From Acidiluteibacter sp963716125 (GTDB lineage Bacteria; Bacteroidota; Bacteroidia; Flavobacteriales_E; Vicingaceae): DNA of 64,000 nucleotides. The DNA is taken from NCBI GenBank assembly GCA_963716125.1, contig OY970294.1:1984001-2048000 (forward strand), in the 5' to 3' direction. Positions 9,572 to 18,050 of the stretch are shown piece by piece. Made by a program: the position numbers and the translations under genes. Each line of letters opens with the position of its first letter. Position 1 is the first letter of the stretch. Below the pieces are notes generated by a model. It was not told the origin of the DNA and made no database searches. It saw only the letters and a program-made list of their open reading frames with translations.

Positions 9572-10020
9572 TGCTCGTCTTTTCTGAAATTTTTCAATTT
9601 ATCTAATAATTCCATTTTAAAAGCACGCTCAGCTTTATAGATTTGTCCTACTTTTTGCATGGGTAAAATCTTTTTAAATGAAGCGAGATATTTTTTGTCA
9701 ATAGCAATTTCTTGTTCTTTCTTAGCGATTCTTTCATCTAACCTTTTTTCTATTTCTACATCACTTTCATCAGCTGTTTCATCTTTTGTTTTTCTACCAT
9801 CCTTATAACTAATTCTCAACTGATCGAGCTCTTCAACATATTCCCGATAAACGGTTTCAAAATTACCTTTCTCTTTGTCGTTTAAGTTTAAATAATCAGC
9901 TACAAAACGAATTTTGTATTCTTTCATTTTTTCTTTGTCATAACCTTTCTTTTCTTGTGCATGAGCTGCAAATGAAATACCCATAAAAAGGCTGATCAGT
10001 ATTAAGATTCTATTTTTCAT
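9568..10020 (-). CDS. Spy/CpxP-like periplasmic protein
   Basis: The 150-residue product has a signal peptide ending AAHAQ at about residue 22. The mature part is highly charged and helical, with FVADYLNLNDKEKGNFETVYREYV and a Lys/Glu-rich coiled-coil stretch, the layout of Bacteroidota Spy/CpxP-like LTXXQ relatives that act as periplasmic chaperones or stress sensors. It is the last gene of an ECF sigma/anti-sigma operon, 11 bp after its neighbour, which fits a role in an envelope-stress regulon. The family link rests on layout and context. Confidence 0.6.
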   Translation of the reverse strand: MKNRILILISLFMGISFAAHAQEKKGYDKEKMKEYKIRFVADYLNLNDKEKGNFETVYREYVEELDQLRISYKDGRKTKDETADESDVEIEKRLDERIAKKEQEIAIDKKYLASFKKILPMQKVGQIYKAERAFKMELLDKLKNFRKDEH

Positions 10021-10031
10021 AATTAATGTTG

Positions 10032-10448
10032 TTATTGATTGATAATTTCTTCTATTTCTTGTTCTGAAAGATAATTTATAATTTGTTGTTCTGTAGGTTC
10101 ATATCGAATCTTCGGATAAACTATGGCATATTCACTCATCAGTTCTAAATCTATTTCTGATGCTTCTAAATCTTTTAAATAGCTGTACACTTCATCGTGA
10201 TTAATCTTTGAGTCAACGGTTAGTTGTTGAATTGTAAAAGTGCCAATAGCCAATAATAAAGCAATGGAGGTTGTAACAAAAAAACGTGTTACAAATAATT
10301 GAGAAAATTTTTCTTTCCAACTAGTTTGGTCTATTTCCTTAGAAATGAATGCTTCAATTTTGGAAGGAAATTCCTCAAAATAATTATCAGGTGTTTTAAA
10401 CGCATCTGAATTTTTGTGTCTATCAAATTGGTCTCCGTTATTTTTCAT
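10032..10448 (-). CDS. Putative anti-sigma factor, single-pass membrane protein
   Basis: The 138-residue protein has a soluble N-terminal part with PDNYFEEFPSKIEAFI, one membrane segment at about residues 53-73 (FVTTSIALLLAIGTFTIQQL), and an acidic C-terminal part. This topology and the position directly after an ECF sigma gene are typical for anti-sigma factors that hold the sigma factor at the inner membrane. No zinc anti-sigma motif is visible, so the assignment is contextual. Confidence 0.55.
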   Translation of the reverse strand: MKNNGDQFDRHKNSDAFKTPDNYFEEFPSKIEAFISKEIDQTSWKEKFSQLFVTRFFVTTSIALLLAIGTFTIQQLTVDSKINHDEVYSYLKDLEASEIDLELMSEYAIVYPKIRYEPTEQQIINYLSEQEIEEIINQ

Positions 10449-10481
10449 TGTATTAATTGGACTATTTTATGATGGAAAGGT

Positions 10482-11021
10482 TTAATGGAGTTCAATAAAT
10501 TTTTTAATTTTTTCTTTTGCATGATGATAGGAAGCCTTTAATCCACCAACTGAAGTTTCTAATATCTCTGAGATTTCTTCGTATTTCAAATCATCGTAAT
10601 AACGCATATTAAATACAAGACGTTGTTTTTCTGGCAAAGTCTGCAATGCAGCTTGAAAAATTAATTCCATTTTATCTCCATCAAAATAGATATCTTGTTT
10701 CAACTCATGTTCAATGTGCTCAATAGAAATATTAATATTTTTGTTTTTACTTTTCAAAAAGTTAAGACATTCGTTGGTAGCTATTCTATACATCCATGTA
10801 AACAATTGACTATCCTCTCTAAAATTATCTAATCCTTTCCAAACTTTGATGAAAGTTTGTTGTAAGATATCATCCGCGTCTTCATGTATCAATACCATTT
10901 TTCGAATATGATGATACAATCTTTCTTGATATTTTCGAACAATTAAATTAAATCCATAAGAAAGACTATCAGCTTCTAAGCATAAAGCAATCAATTCACT
11001 ATCTGATAGATGATCTTTCAT
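10482..11021 (-). CDS. ECF-type RNA polymerase sigma factor
   Basis: The 179-residue protein has region 2 at about residues 25-95 (ERLYHHIRKMVL, EDADDILQQTFIKVWKGLDNF, FTWMYRIATNECLNFL) and region 4 at about 125-178 (LPEKQRLVFNMRYYDDLKYEEIS followed by GGLKASYHHAKEKIKKF). Length is normal for ECF factors. It opens a three-gene operon with the putative anti-sigma factor and the Spy-like protein, suggesting an autoregulated envelope-stress response. No start ambiguity; ATG at 11021. Confidence 0.9.
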   Translation of the reverse strand: MKDHLSDSELIALCLEADSLSYGFNLIVRKYQERLYHHIRKMVLIHEDADDILQQTFIKVWKGLDNFREDSQLFTWMYRIATNECLNFLKSKNKNINISIEHIEHELKQDIYFDGDKMELIFQAALQTLPEKQRLVFNMRYYDDLKYEEISEILETSVGGLKASYHHAKEKIKKFIELH

Positions 11022-11036
11022 GTTTCATATATTTGT

Positions 11037-11308
11037 TTATAGAAAAACATTGTGCAGCAATGAACAATTGATACACTCGTCCGCAGCAGTGTAATTCGCA
11101 GCCAATGCGAAGAATTAAACGCAGGAGGATTAATTAATTGTTACATTAAACATTGCGCAGCAATGTACAATTGTTACATTGTTAAATTGAATCATTGCTA
11201 CATTAGATCCATTATTACCCTCGTCCGCCGCAGTGACTTGTAATTCGCAGCCAATGCGAAGAATTAAACGTATGAGTACTGAATCACAGAGCGCAGCGAA
11301 TGTGAATT
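11037..11308. repeat. Intergenic repeat cluster between sigma operon and transketolase
   Basis: This gene-free 270 bp stretch holds two copies of a unit containing CTCGTCCGC, GTAATTCGCAGCCAATGCG and AAGAATTAAACG, at 11076-11121 and 11220-11270, plus the small palindrome CATTGCGCAGCAATG at 11151-11165 and several ACATTG/CAATGT motifs. TTCGCAGCCAATGCGAA is itself a near-palindrome. It looks like a REP-like or IS-derived intergenic repeat cluster; no ORF is visible. Confidence 0.55.
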
Positions 11309-12263
11309 CTATTTCCGTTTTATTACCTTTTCCGCAGCTTTTACAATGTGTTTAGCATCTAAGCCATACTTTGTCATCAACTCTTCTGGAGTTCCACTTT
11401 CACCAAAACTATCATTTACTGCTACATATTCGTGTGGTGTAGGATTTTCTTTTGATAATAACTGAGCAATTGAATCTCCTAAGCCTCCATTCATCATATG
11501 TTCTTCGGCTGTAACAACACATTTAGTTTTCTTTACTGAATCTAAGACAGCTTTTTCATCTAAAGGTTTAATGGTATGAATATTTATTACTTCAGCAGAA
11601 ATTCCTTTTGCTTCTAATTGCTTCTGCAGCTTGTAAAGCCTCCCATACTAAATGTCCTGTAGCAAAAATACTTACATCAGTTCCTTCCGTTAATTTGATT
11701 GCCTTACCAATTTCAAATTTTTCATTCTCAGGCATAAATACTGGCACTTTAGGACGACCAAAACGTAAATAAACAGGGCCATTATGCTCAGCTATAGCAA
11801 TAGTTGCTGCTTTTGTTTGGTTGTAATCACAAGGATTAATTACTGTCATACCAGGCAACATTTTCATCATTCCCAAATCTTCTAAAATTTGATGAGTAGC
11901 TCCATCTTCTCCAAGAGTTAAGCCAGCATGAGATGCACAAATTTTTACATTTTTATCACTATAAGCTACTGATTGTCTGATTTGGTCATAAACTCTTCCT
12001 GTAGAAAAGTTAGCAAATGTACCAGTAAAAGGAATTTTACCACCAATAGTCAATCCGGCTGCAATTCCAATCATATTGGCTTCTGCAATACCTGCTTGTA
12101 TAAATCGATCAGGAAATTCTTTCTTGAAACCATCCATTTTCAAAGAACCAGTTAAATCAGCACAAAGTGCTATCACTTTATCATTTTTTCTGCCTAGTTC
12201 TAATAATCCATCTCCAAATCCTGATCTGGTGTCTTTACTTCCTGTTGACGTATATTTTTTCAT
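11309..12263 (-). pseudogene. Transketolase C-terminal subunit, one frameshift
   Basis: The frame from 12263 (MKKYTSTGSKDTRSGFGDGL) encodes the pyrimidine-binding and C-terminal half of transketolase: GIAEANMIGIAAGL, TFANFSTGRVYDQIRQ, HAGLTLGEDGATHQ, VINPCDYNQTK and YLRFGRPKVPVF. At about 11617-11624 one extra base breaks the frame; skipping it restores KGISAEVINIHTIKP through EEHMMNGGLGDSI to a stop at 11309. Joined length is about 317 residues, normal for split transketolases. With the N-subunit at 13753-14598 it would interconvert sugar phosphates using thiamine diphosphate. A sequencing error is as likely as a real mutation. Confidence 0.8.
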
Positions 12264-12275
12264 TGATCTTTATTT

Positions 12276-13696
12276 TTAAAACTTTACTTGTGTGGTTTGT
12301 CCTGAATTAATTGTAAATGGTTCTTCTTTGGTATAGATACTTTGCTTGGCATTCATTGGTCTAAATACTAATTTGTATGATTCCAGGTTGCAAAACAATA
12401 GATTCTCTTGTGCTATTCACATTTAATTGAGTTACTAAATCTAATTCATCGCCATTTTGCTACAAAAATACTTCCATAGCCTTTCACGCCCATACCAATG
12501 GCAGCAACACCTGGCTGAGGAATCATTATTTTAGTTGTTTACTTTGAGCAATATTTACATCATCTAAAATTATTCTCGGTAATGTGAGAATCTCTAAATC
12601 GTACTTGCCCACTATATATTTTTTCTCATCGTCAAATGTTTGTTCAAATAAGGTGTTCATTTCTCCTTTTTTACGAACAATTGCTGATAAATTTTTGATA
12701 TTCATTGTAGCCATTCATTTGCAATATCAAGCTACCTTGAGGAGCATCCACCGCTATGGTGTTATGAGTGCCTGCTATTAATTCTATATTTTTTTTCACT
12801 ACAGGTGGAGTAGTGTGAATCACTAAATTGTATTTTCCTAAAGGATCCACAGGCAATGTATCAGGGTTTCCTCTACTATCAATCGTATGCACATAATTAT
12901 AACGTGAAATTCCGCTATGCGCATCATAAAAAGTCATAGCAACATTAGTTTCTGTTGGTTTGTTATAAATCATCCAATAAATTTACTTGAGCGGTCGTAT
13001 TATTTAAGGCTTGAGAAATTACAATTCCTAATACTTGCTTAAAAGTAGATTCATTTCTTGCATCATAAAAATTTCCAATACATTTAAAAGCATCCATAAT
13101 GCTAGGATCTAATCCTAAACCAATCACAAAAGGCTTTAAAACAACACCTCTTTCGTTGTAAAGCTAAAGAAACAGCACAAGGATCACCGTCGCATTCTTC
13201 GATTCCATCAGTGATGAGTACAATTATATTTCTTACAATCCCCACAGGTTGGGAAATCATTTGCGGCTTGCTCTAAGGAATAAGCGATAAGAGTAGTTCC
13301 TTTTGGCGTAATATCTCTTAATTTACTAATTATTTGATTGTGGTTTCCCGATGAAAAAGGAACTTCTAATTTGGTGTCTTTACAACTTCTTTCACCCGGC
13401 AACACTCTATATTGATGTCCAAAAGCACGCAAGGCTAATTCTACATTTTTTACACTCTTAAGGCTGTCTACCATTTCTCCGAGTAGGCGAGTGGCAATTT
13501 GCATTTTTTGTCCATTTTCCCATTTGGCAAACATACTTTGAGAACCATCTAATACAAAAAGAATTCTCGTTTTTTGCTGATTAGCGTTTTGTGTAAAGGC
13601 ATTTAAATTCAGAAATATAGATAATGTTACTGCAACTATAAGTTGAATTAAATTAAAAGGAAATATAAAATTTTTTTTCATTTCTTTTGGGTTCAA
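12276..13696 (-). pseudogene. VWA-domain secreted protein, about seven frameshifts
   Basis: Starting at 13696 (or ATG at 13681, MKKNFIF) the frame gives a signal peptide ending AFTQ and a von Willebrand A domain with the MIDAS motif DGSQS (VLDGSQSMFAKW), FGHQY and a TTLIAYSLEQA region. Single-base lesions near 13229-13236, 13150-13158, 12965-12972, 12690-12697, 12530-12542, 12453-12461 and 12378-12384 must be skipped to read the rest: NIIVLITDGIEECDGDPC, VIGLGLDPSIMDAF, a beta-rich C-terminal part and a final TTQVKF stop at 12276. Six lesions are single insertions. It lies between the two transketolase subunit genes; its function is unknown. Confidence 0.7.
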
Positions 13697-13702
13697 TTAT
13701 TT

Positions 13703-13737
13703 GTCATGTTGAGCGTAGTTAAAACAAAGACAAATCA
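13703..13737. repeat. GTCATGTTGAGCGTAGT repeat
   Basis: TTGTCATGTTGAGCGTAGTTAAAACAAAGACAAAT resembles TTTGTCATGCTGAGCGTAGTCGAAGCATAGACAAAT at 18006-18042. These belong to a dispersed palindromic intergenic repeat of the TGAGCGTAGTCGAA kind. The position, between the VWA stop side and the transketolase N gene, is typical for REP-like elements. Confidence 0.5.
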
Positions 13738-13752
13738 ATAACAATGCCTTAA

Positions 13753-14598
13753 TTAGTAATCTCCTAAAGTTTCTGGCAATTGAGAAAGTGCATCTTCCAA
13801 TTGCTCATCATTTGGAGCTACTCCATGCCATTTGTGCGATCCCATCATAAAATCAACACCTGCACCCATTTCTGTTTTCATAAGATAACAACAGGTTTTC
13901 CTTTTCCTGTCAATGATTTGGCATGTTTTAAGCCTTTTACCACTGCTTGCATATCATTTCCATCCATTTCCATTACTTCCCATCCAAAGCTACTCCATTT
14001 GTCTCTCAAATTTCCTAAATCCAATACATCGTTTACATCACCGTCTATCTGTCTGTTATTGTAATCAATTGTAGAAATTAGATTATCTATTTTATTGTGG
14101 GCGGCAAACATAACTGCTTCCCAAATTTGTCCTTCTTGTAATTCGCCATCACCATGAAGAGTGTAAACTAATAGAATCATCATTGTTCATTTTTTTAGCC
14201 ATAGCTGCACCTATTGCTACTGACAAGACCTTGACCTAAGGAGCCCTGTGCAATTCTAATTCCTGGCAAACCTTCATGTGTTGTAGGATGACCTTGTAAA
14301 CGAGTATCTATTTTTCTAAAAGTAGTGAGCTCTTTTACCTCAAAGATAACCGGCTTCTAGCCAAAACACTGTACCATACTGGCGAGATATGACCATTAGA
14401 AAGGAAGAAAAGATCTTCGTTAAAACCGTCCATTTTAAAATCTGTGGAATAGTCCATTATATCAAAATATAAAGCGGTAAAAAAATCTGCACAGCCCAAG
14501 GAACCACCTGGGTGACCCGAATTTACTGCATGTACCATTCTTACGATATCTCTTCTAACTTGAGAAGCTACTTTTTCTAATTCTGCGGTTTCAGCCAT
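13753..14598 (-). pseudogene. Transketolase N-terminal subunit, about five indels
   Basis: From 14598 the frame gives AVNSGHPGGSLGCADFFTALYF and LSNGHISPVWYS, the thiamine-diphosphate domain of transketolase. Single-base lesions near 14347-14354 (two), 14221-14226, 14169 and 13881 have to be bypassed to continue through KIDTRLQGHPTTHEGLPG, GSLGQGLS, the ThDP motif GDGELQEGQIWEA ... NNRQIDG and KTEMGAGVDFMMGSHKWHG to a stop at 13753. Four are insertions, one a deletion. Joined length is about 280 residues, normal for an N-subunit. It heads the tktN-VWA-tktC gene group. Because transketolase is normally indispensable, sequence error is likely. Confidence 0.8.
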
Positions 14599-14721
14599 TT
14601 GTAATAGAGTTTTTCTTTATTTTAATGCAAGACAAAAGTAAATCAAATAGATTGGAAAGCCCGATTTCTGTTAATAACTTTTGAAATTCGTTGAAAACGA
14701 TTTTTACTACTGAAATTTAAA

Positions 14722-14729
14722 TATCTTTG
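14722..14729 (+). promoter_or_regulatory. -7 box (TATCTTTG) upstream of ychF
   Basis: TATCTTTG matches the Bacteroidota -7 consensus TAnnTTTG exactly and lies 33 bp before the ychF ATG. I see no good TTTG at the usual distance upstream, so only the -7 element is supported. Confidence 0.45.
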
Positions 14730-14761
14730 CGCCCGTTTTTTAATGGGAAAATAGAATAGAT

Positions 14762-15859
14762 ATGGCTTTAAAATGTGGAATAGTAGGATTACCGAATGTT
14801 GGAAAATCAACTTTGTTTAATTGTTTGTCGAATGCGAAAGCGCAATCTGCCAATTTTCCATTTTGTACAATTGAGCCAAATGTGGGTGTTATTACTGTGC
14901 CAGATGAGCGATTGAATAAATTGGCTGAGATAATTCATCCTGAAAATATATTGCCAACTACCATTGATATTGTTGATATTGCAGGTTTGGTTAAAGGAGC
15001 AAGCAAGGGTGAAGGTTTGGGAAATAAATTTTTGGGTAACATTAGAGAAACAGATGCAATTATTCACGTATTGAGATGTTTTGACGACGGAAATATCGTG
15101 CATGTAGATGGAAATGTGAATCCAGTTAGAGATAAAGAAACGATTGATTATGAATTGATTTTAAAAGATTTAGAAGCAGTTGATAAGAAATTAGAAAAAA
15201 CGGTAAGAGCTGCCAAAACAGGAGACAAAGATGCCATCAAAGAAAGAGAAGTATTGATGGTTTATAAGTCTCATTTGGAATCAGGAAAAGCTGCTCGTTC
15301 AACTTCAGTTGAAACAGAAGATAAAAAATATGTTGCTGATTTGTTTTTATTGACAGCTAAGCCAGTACTTTATGTGTGTAATGTAGACGAGAAATCCATC
15401 AACACTGGCAATAAATATGTGGATGAAGTAAAGGCTGCAGTAGCAGATGAAAATGCTGAAATTATAATAGTTGCAGCTGCATTAGAAGCTGATATTGCAG
15501 AATTGGAAAGTGCTGAAGAGCGCCAAGAATTCTTAGAAGATGCAGGCTTAGCAGAACCAGGGGTCAACAAATTGATAAAAGCAGCTTATAGATTACTGAA
15601 TTTAGAAACCTATTTAACTGCAGGTGTTAAAGAAGTAAGAGCATGGACTATTCGCAAAGGTATGACAGCTCCACAAGCTGCAGGAGTGATTCATACAGAT
15701 TTTGAAAGAGGATTTATTAAAGCAGAAGTAATTAAATACGATGATTACTTAAAATTTGGCTCAGAAGCTGCGGTAAAAGAAGCCGGTAAAATGAGTATGG
15801 AAGGAAAGGAATACATCGTGAAAGATGGTGATATTATGCACTTTAAGTTTAATGTGTAA
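14762..15859 (+). CDS. ychF: Redox-regulated ATPase YchF (Obg-family)
   Basis: The 365-residue protein is full length for YchF. The P-loop GLPNVGKST is at residues 9-17, followed by ANFPFCTIEPN (G2), DIAGLVKGASKGEGLGNKFL (G3/switch II), the altered G4 region VLYVCNVDE that explains ATP rather than GTP preference in the family, and a C-terminal TGS domain (AWTIRKGMTAPQAAGVIHTDFERGFIKAEV). YchF binds ribosomes and modulates translation and stress responses in the cytoplasm. A TATCTTTG -7 box lies upstream. The gene is single and intact. Confidence 0.97.
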   Translation: MALKCGIVGLPNVGKSTLFNCLSNAKAQSANFPFCTIEPNVGVITVPDERLNKLAEIIHPENILPTTIDIVDIAGLVKGASKGEGLGNKFLGNIRETDAIIHVLRCFDDGNIVHVDGNVNPVRDKETIDYELILKDLEAVDKKLEKTVRAAKTGDKDAIKEREVLMVYKSHLESGKAARSTSVETEDKKYVADLFLLTAKPVLYVCNVDEKSINTGNKYVDEVKAAVADENAEIIIVAAALEADIAELESAEERQEFLEDAGLAEPGVNKLIKAAYRLLNLETYLTAGVKEVRAWTIRKGMTAPQAAGVIHTDFERGFIKAEVIKYDDYLKFGSEAAVKEAGKMSMEGKEYIVKDGDIMHFKFNV

Positions 15860-15934
15860 GTCTTTGAGAACTTGGTGCTTAAGCTTTAGTAGAATCAAGT
15901 CTAGGATTTAACAAAGTGGAGATGAAGTGAAAAA

Positions 15935-17704
15935 TCACCTCAAAATAACCACACTCCCTTTATACTCCACACCATCAGCTACAACTACATAAAAATAAGT
16001 GCCATCTTCCAAATTTCCACCATCCCAAGGAATGTTGCCTTGCCATGAAGCAACTTCGTTGCCCCAACGGTTGAAAATGGTGGTGGAGATTGTTTTTCCT
16101 TCTGCATATCGATATCTAAAAAAATCAAATTTGCCATCTCCATTAGGTGTAAATATATTGGGGATTACTAAAGGACATTGACCAAAAATAATTTCGTAGT
16201 TGCTTTTTTGAGTGGAGAAGCAACTGTCTTTTTGAGTTTGTAAATAAAATGTTTGACTTTTATCTACCAATACATTATAGCTAAGACCACTGTAAAAAGG
16301 AGTTGAATCTGTTTCAGTATAAAACCAATTGATATTATCGATATCAGAAGTAAATTGAGGGATTAAGATTTGATTGGTTGTTTCACAAACAGTTATATTT
16401 TGATTAGATAAGATTGGTGGATTATTAACAACTACTCTAAAAGTATCTGATATTAAATTTTCACAAACTCTTAATCGATAAAGAGTAGTCGTATCAGGAT
16501 AATCAATAAAAACAGCTGATGGATTAAAATTCTCCCAATTCAACCCATTTTTGGAAGATTGCCAATTGGGCTCTCCTATAAAACTAACTGTTTGCAAAGT
16601 GACTGCCTCATTTGGACAAACAACTCTTGGACTCACCAAAATATTACCCAAAGAAATTTGAGGAGTTATAATGGTATCAATGCTATTATTAGTGCTGTCC
16701 TCATCTCTGCCAAAGCTTGTTGCTATATGTATTTCATGAGCTTGACCATATTGGGATAAATTGAGCGGAAGTTCTATAAAAATACTGCTATCAGGAGCTA
16801 GTGGCTGCCCATTATTGAGATTGTTATTGGTAATTTGTTGATTGAGATTTTGGATGACCACATTATTTACTTTTACACTCCCATTAATATTGACAGTATC
16901 TACTGTAAAATCTAAAGGTAATTGTCCATTGTTTTTAAGTTGAAAAGTAGATGGTGTGCTAACAGAATAACATGTAGTTTGAAAAGTTAAATTAGATACC
17001 CAACTATCATAATCCATGATGCGGAATAATGAAACATCATCGATGTAGTAGTAAGAGTTTGGGTATAATCCATTTGGATACACCTTAAAAAAATTTATAT
17101 TTAAATCACTTTTAAAATTACCAATGTAAAGATACTTTTCATTCCCATTAGCAATAAAAGTATTGGAGAATTTCATCCAATTTAAAGTATCATCAAATAA
17201 AGTAGTGGCAGAGTTTTCGATAATCGGACTTAAACAATCCATTAATGAATTAGTTGAATTACATAAAGTAGTAAGTGAATCCTTAGAAAAATAGATTCCA
17301 AAATCTTGAATAGCAAATTGAGAAGAATTTGATAATGACACATAAAATTCAATTTTATATATTTTATTATTAATCAATTTCTTTTTTAGGATAACGCCAA
17401 TATATTCTCTAAAATTATTTATTTGTTCGGAATAAACGTAATACCCAACATATGCAATCCCACTGATTGGATTTTGAAAACCAATTAAATTTTTAGGAAT
17501 TGATACATTTGATGTTGGCTCTGCACAGTTACTATAGTAATCCACAGATGAATATAAGCCTTTAAACCAATTATAACAATTATACAGTTGATTGTAAGAT
17601 GAAGGACAAGCTACAGTATCTTCAAAACTAGGATTGGGAACTAAGTTTTGGGCAAAGCCAATATGAGTAAAAAATAAAAGAATCGCAACGAAAAACCACT
17701 TCAT
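15935..17704 (-). CDS. T9SS-secreted protein with gliding-type C-terminal domain, copy 1
   Basis: The 589-residue protein has a signal peptide ending GFAQ at about residue 19, then NLVPNPSFED, which starts a jelly-roll-like domain (to about residue 220, closing with ANGNEKYLYIGNF and YYIDDVSLFRI), a middle part with beta-sandwich and Ig-like repeats, and a type B/CHU_C sorting domain in the last 85 residues (IPNIFTPNGDGKFDFF, IFNRWGNEV, WDGGNLEDGTYFYVV). The last part marks T9SS cargo. It is a close tandem copy of the gene at 18051-19820: C-terminal two-thirds nearly the same, N-terminal domain diverged. Substrate or role unknown. Confidence 0.85.
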   Translation of the reverse strand: MKWFFVAILLFFTHIGFAQNLVPNPSFEDTVACPSSYNQLYNCYNWFKGLYSSVDYYSNCAEPTSNVSIPKNLIGFQNPISGIAYVGYYVYSEQINNFREYIGVILKKKLINNKIYKIEFYVSLSNSSQFAIQDFGIYFSKDSLTTLCNSTNSLMDCLSPIIENSATTLFDDTLNWMKFSNTFIANGNEKYLYIGNFKSDLNINFFKVYPNGLYPNSYYYIDDVSLFRIMDYDSWVSNLTFQTTCYSVSTPSTFQLKNNGQLPLDFTVDTVNINGSVKVNNVVIQNLNQQITNNNLNNGQPLAPDSSIFIELPLNLSQYGQAHEIHIATSFGRDEDSTNNSIDTIITPQISLGNILVSPRVVCPNEAVTLQTVSFIGEPNWQSSKNGLNWENFNPSAVFIDYPDTTTLYRLRVCENLISDTFRVVVNNPPILSNQNITVCETTNQILIPQFTSDIDNINWFYTETDSTPFYSGLSYNVLVDKSQTFYLQTQKDSCFSTQKSNYEIIFGQCPLVIPNIFTPNGDGKFDFFRYRYAEGKTISTTIFNRWGNEVASWQGNIPWDGGNLEDGTYFYVVVADGVEYKGSVVILR

Positions 17705-17717
17705 AAATTTAAAAATA

Positions 17718-17743
17718 AGGGAGAAGCTATAAAACTTCTCCCT
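17718..17743 (-). terminator. Hairpin upstream of T9SS copy 1
   Basis: AGGGAGAAG at 17718-17726 pairs with CTTCTCCCT at 17735-17743. On the minus strand a T-rich tract (TTATTTTT) follows, so this can end transcription from upstream. It is the duplicate of the hairpin at 19834-19860 and lies 13 bp before the start codon of copy 1. Confidence 0.6.
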
Positions 17744-17749
17744 ATAAAA

Positions 17750-17848
17750 TTAATGAATAATTAGTTTATCTGATTGATTGATGATATCATTTATACTTAT
17801 TTGATAAAAATAAATACCTGAACTCAAATTTTCAATGTTGAGTTCATT
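17750..17848 (-). pseudogene. Leftover T9SS sorting-domain end from a duplicated gene
   Basis: Read on the minus strand, this stub encodes ELNIENLSSGIYFYQI then SINDIINQSDKLIIH and a stop. It matches the last 31 residues of the 1199-residue protein ending at 19867 with few changes. It has no start and nothing upstream of it. Together with the hairpin that follows, it shows that the tandem duplication included the 3' end of the large gene plus the whole 589-residue gene. Confidence 0.85.
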
Positions 17849-18050
17849 ACACCAAGGGCGTCTCGGTACATCCTTAAAATCACAAGAAATTAAAATAACT
17901 TTTTTTAAAAGGACACTCGACGACCTTGATTTTCGGAATCAATTGAAATTGCATTTTGATGAAATTTGTCTTGTTGAGCGTACACGAAGTTTCGTGTTGT
18001 ATAATTTGTCATGCTGAGCGTAGTCGAAGCATAGACAAATTAATATCAAA
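17849..18050. repeat. Intergenic region with TGAGCGTAGTCGAA-type repeats
   Basis: Between the sorting-domain stub and copy 2 lie CTTGTTGAGCGTACACGAAGTTTCGTG (about 17968-17996) and TTTGTCATGCTGAGCGTAGTCGAAGCATAGACAAAT (18006-18042). Both contain the TGAGCGTA core also seen at 13703. No convincing ORF is present; the stretch looks like junction debris of the duplication plus REP-like repeats. Confidence 0.5.

Noticed and set aside
11309..14598. Programmed frameshifting in the transketolase group
   Set aside because: Too many lesions without slippery heptamers; sequence error is much more likely.
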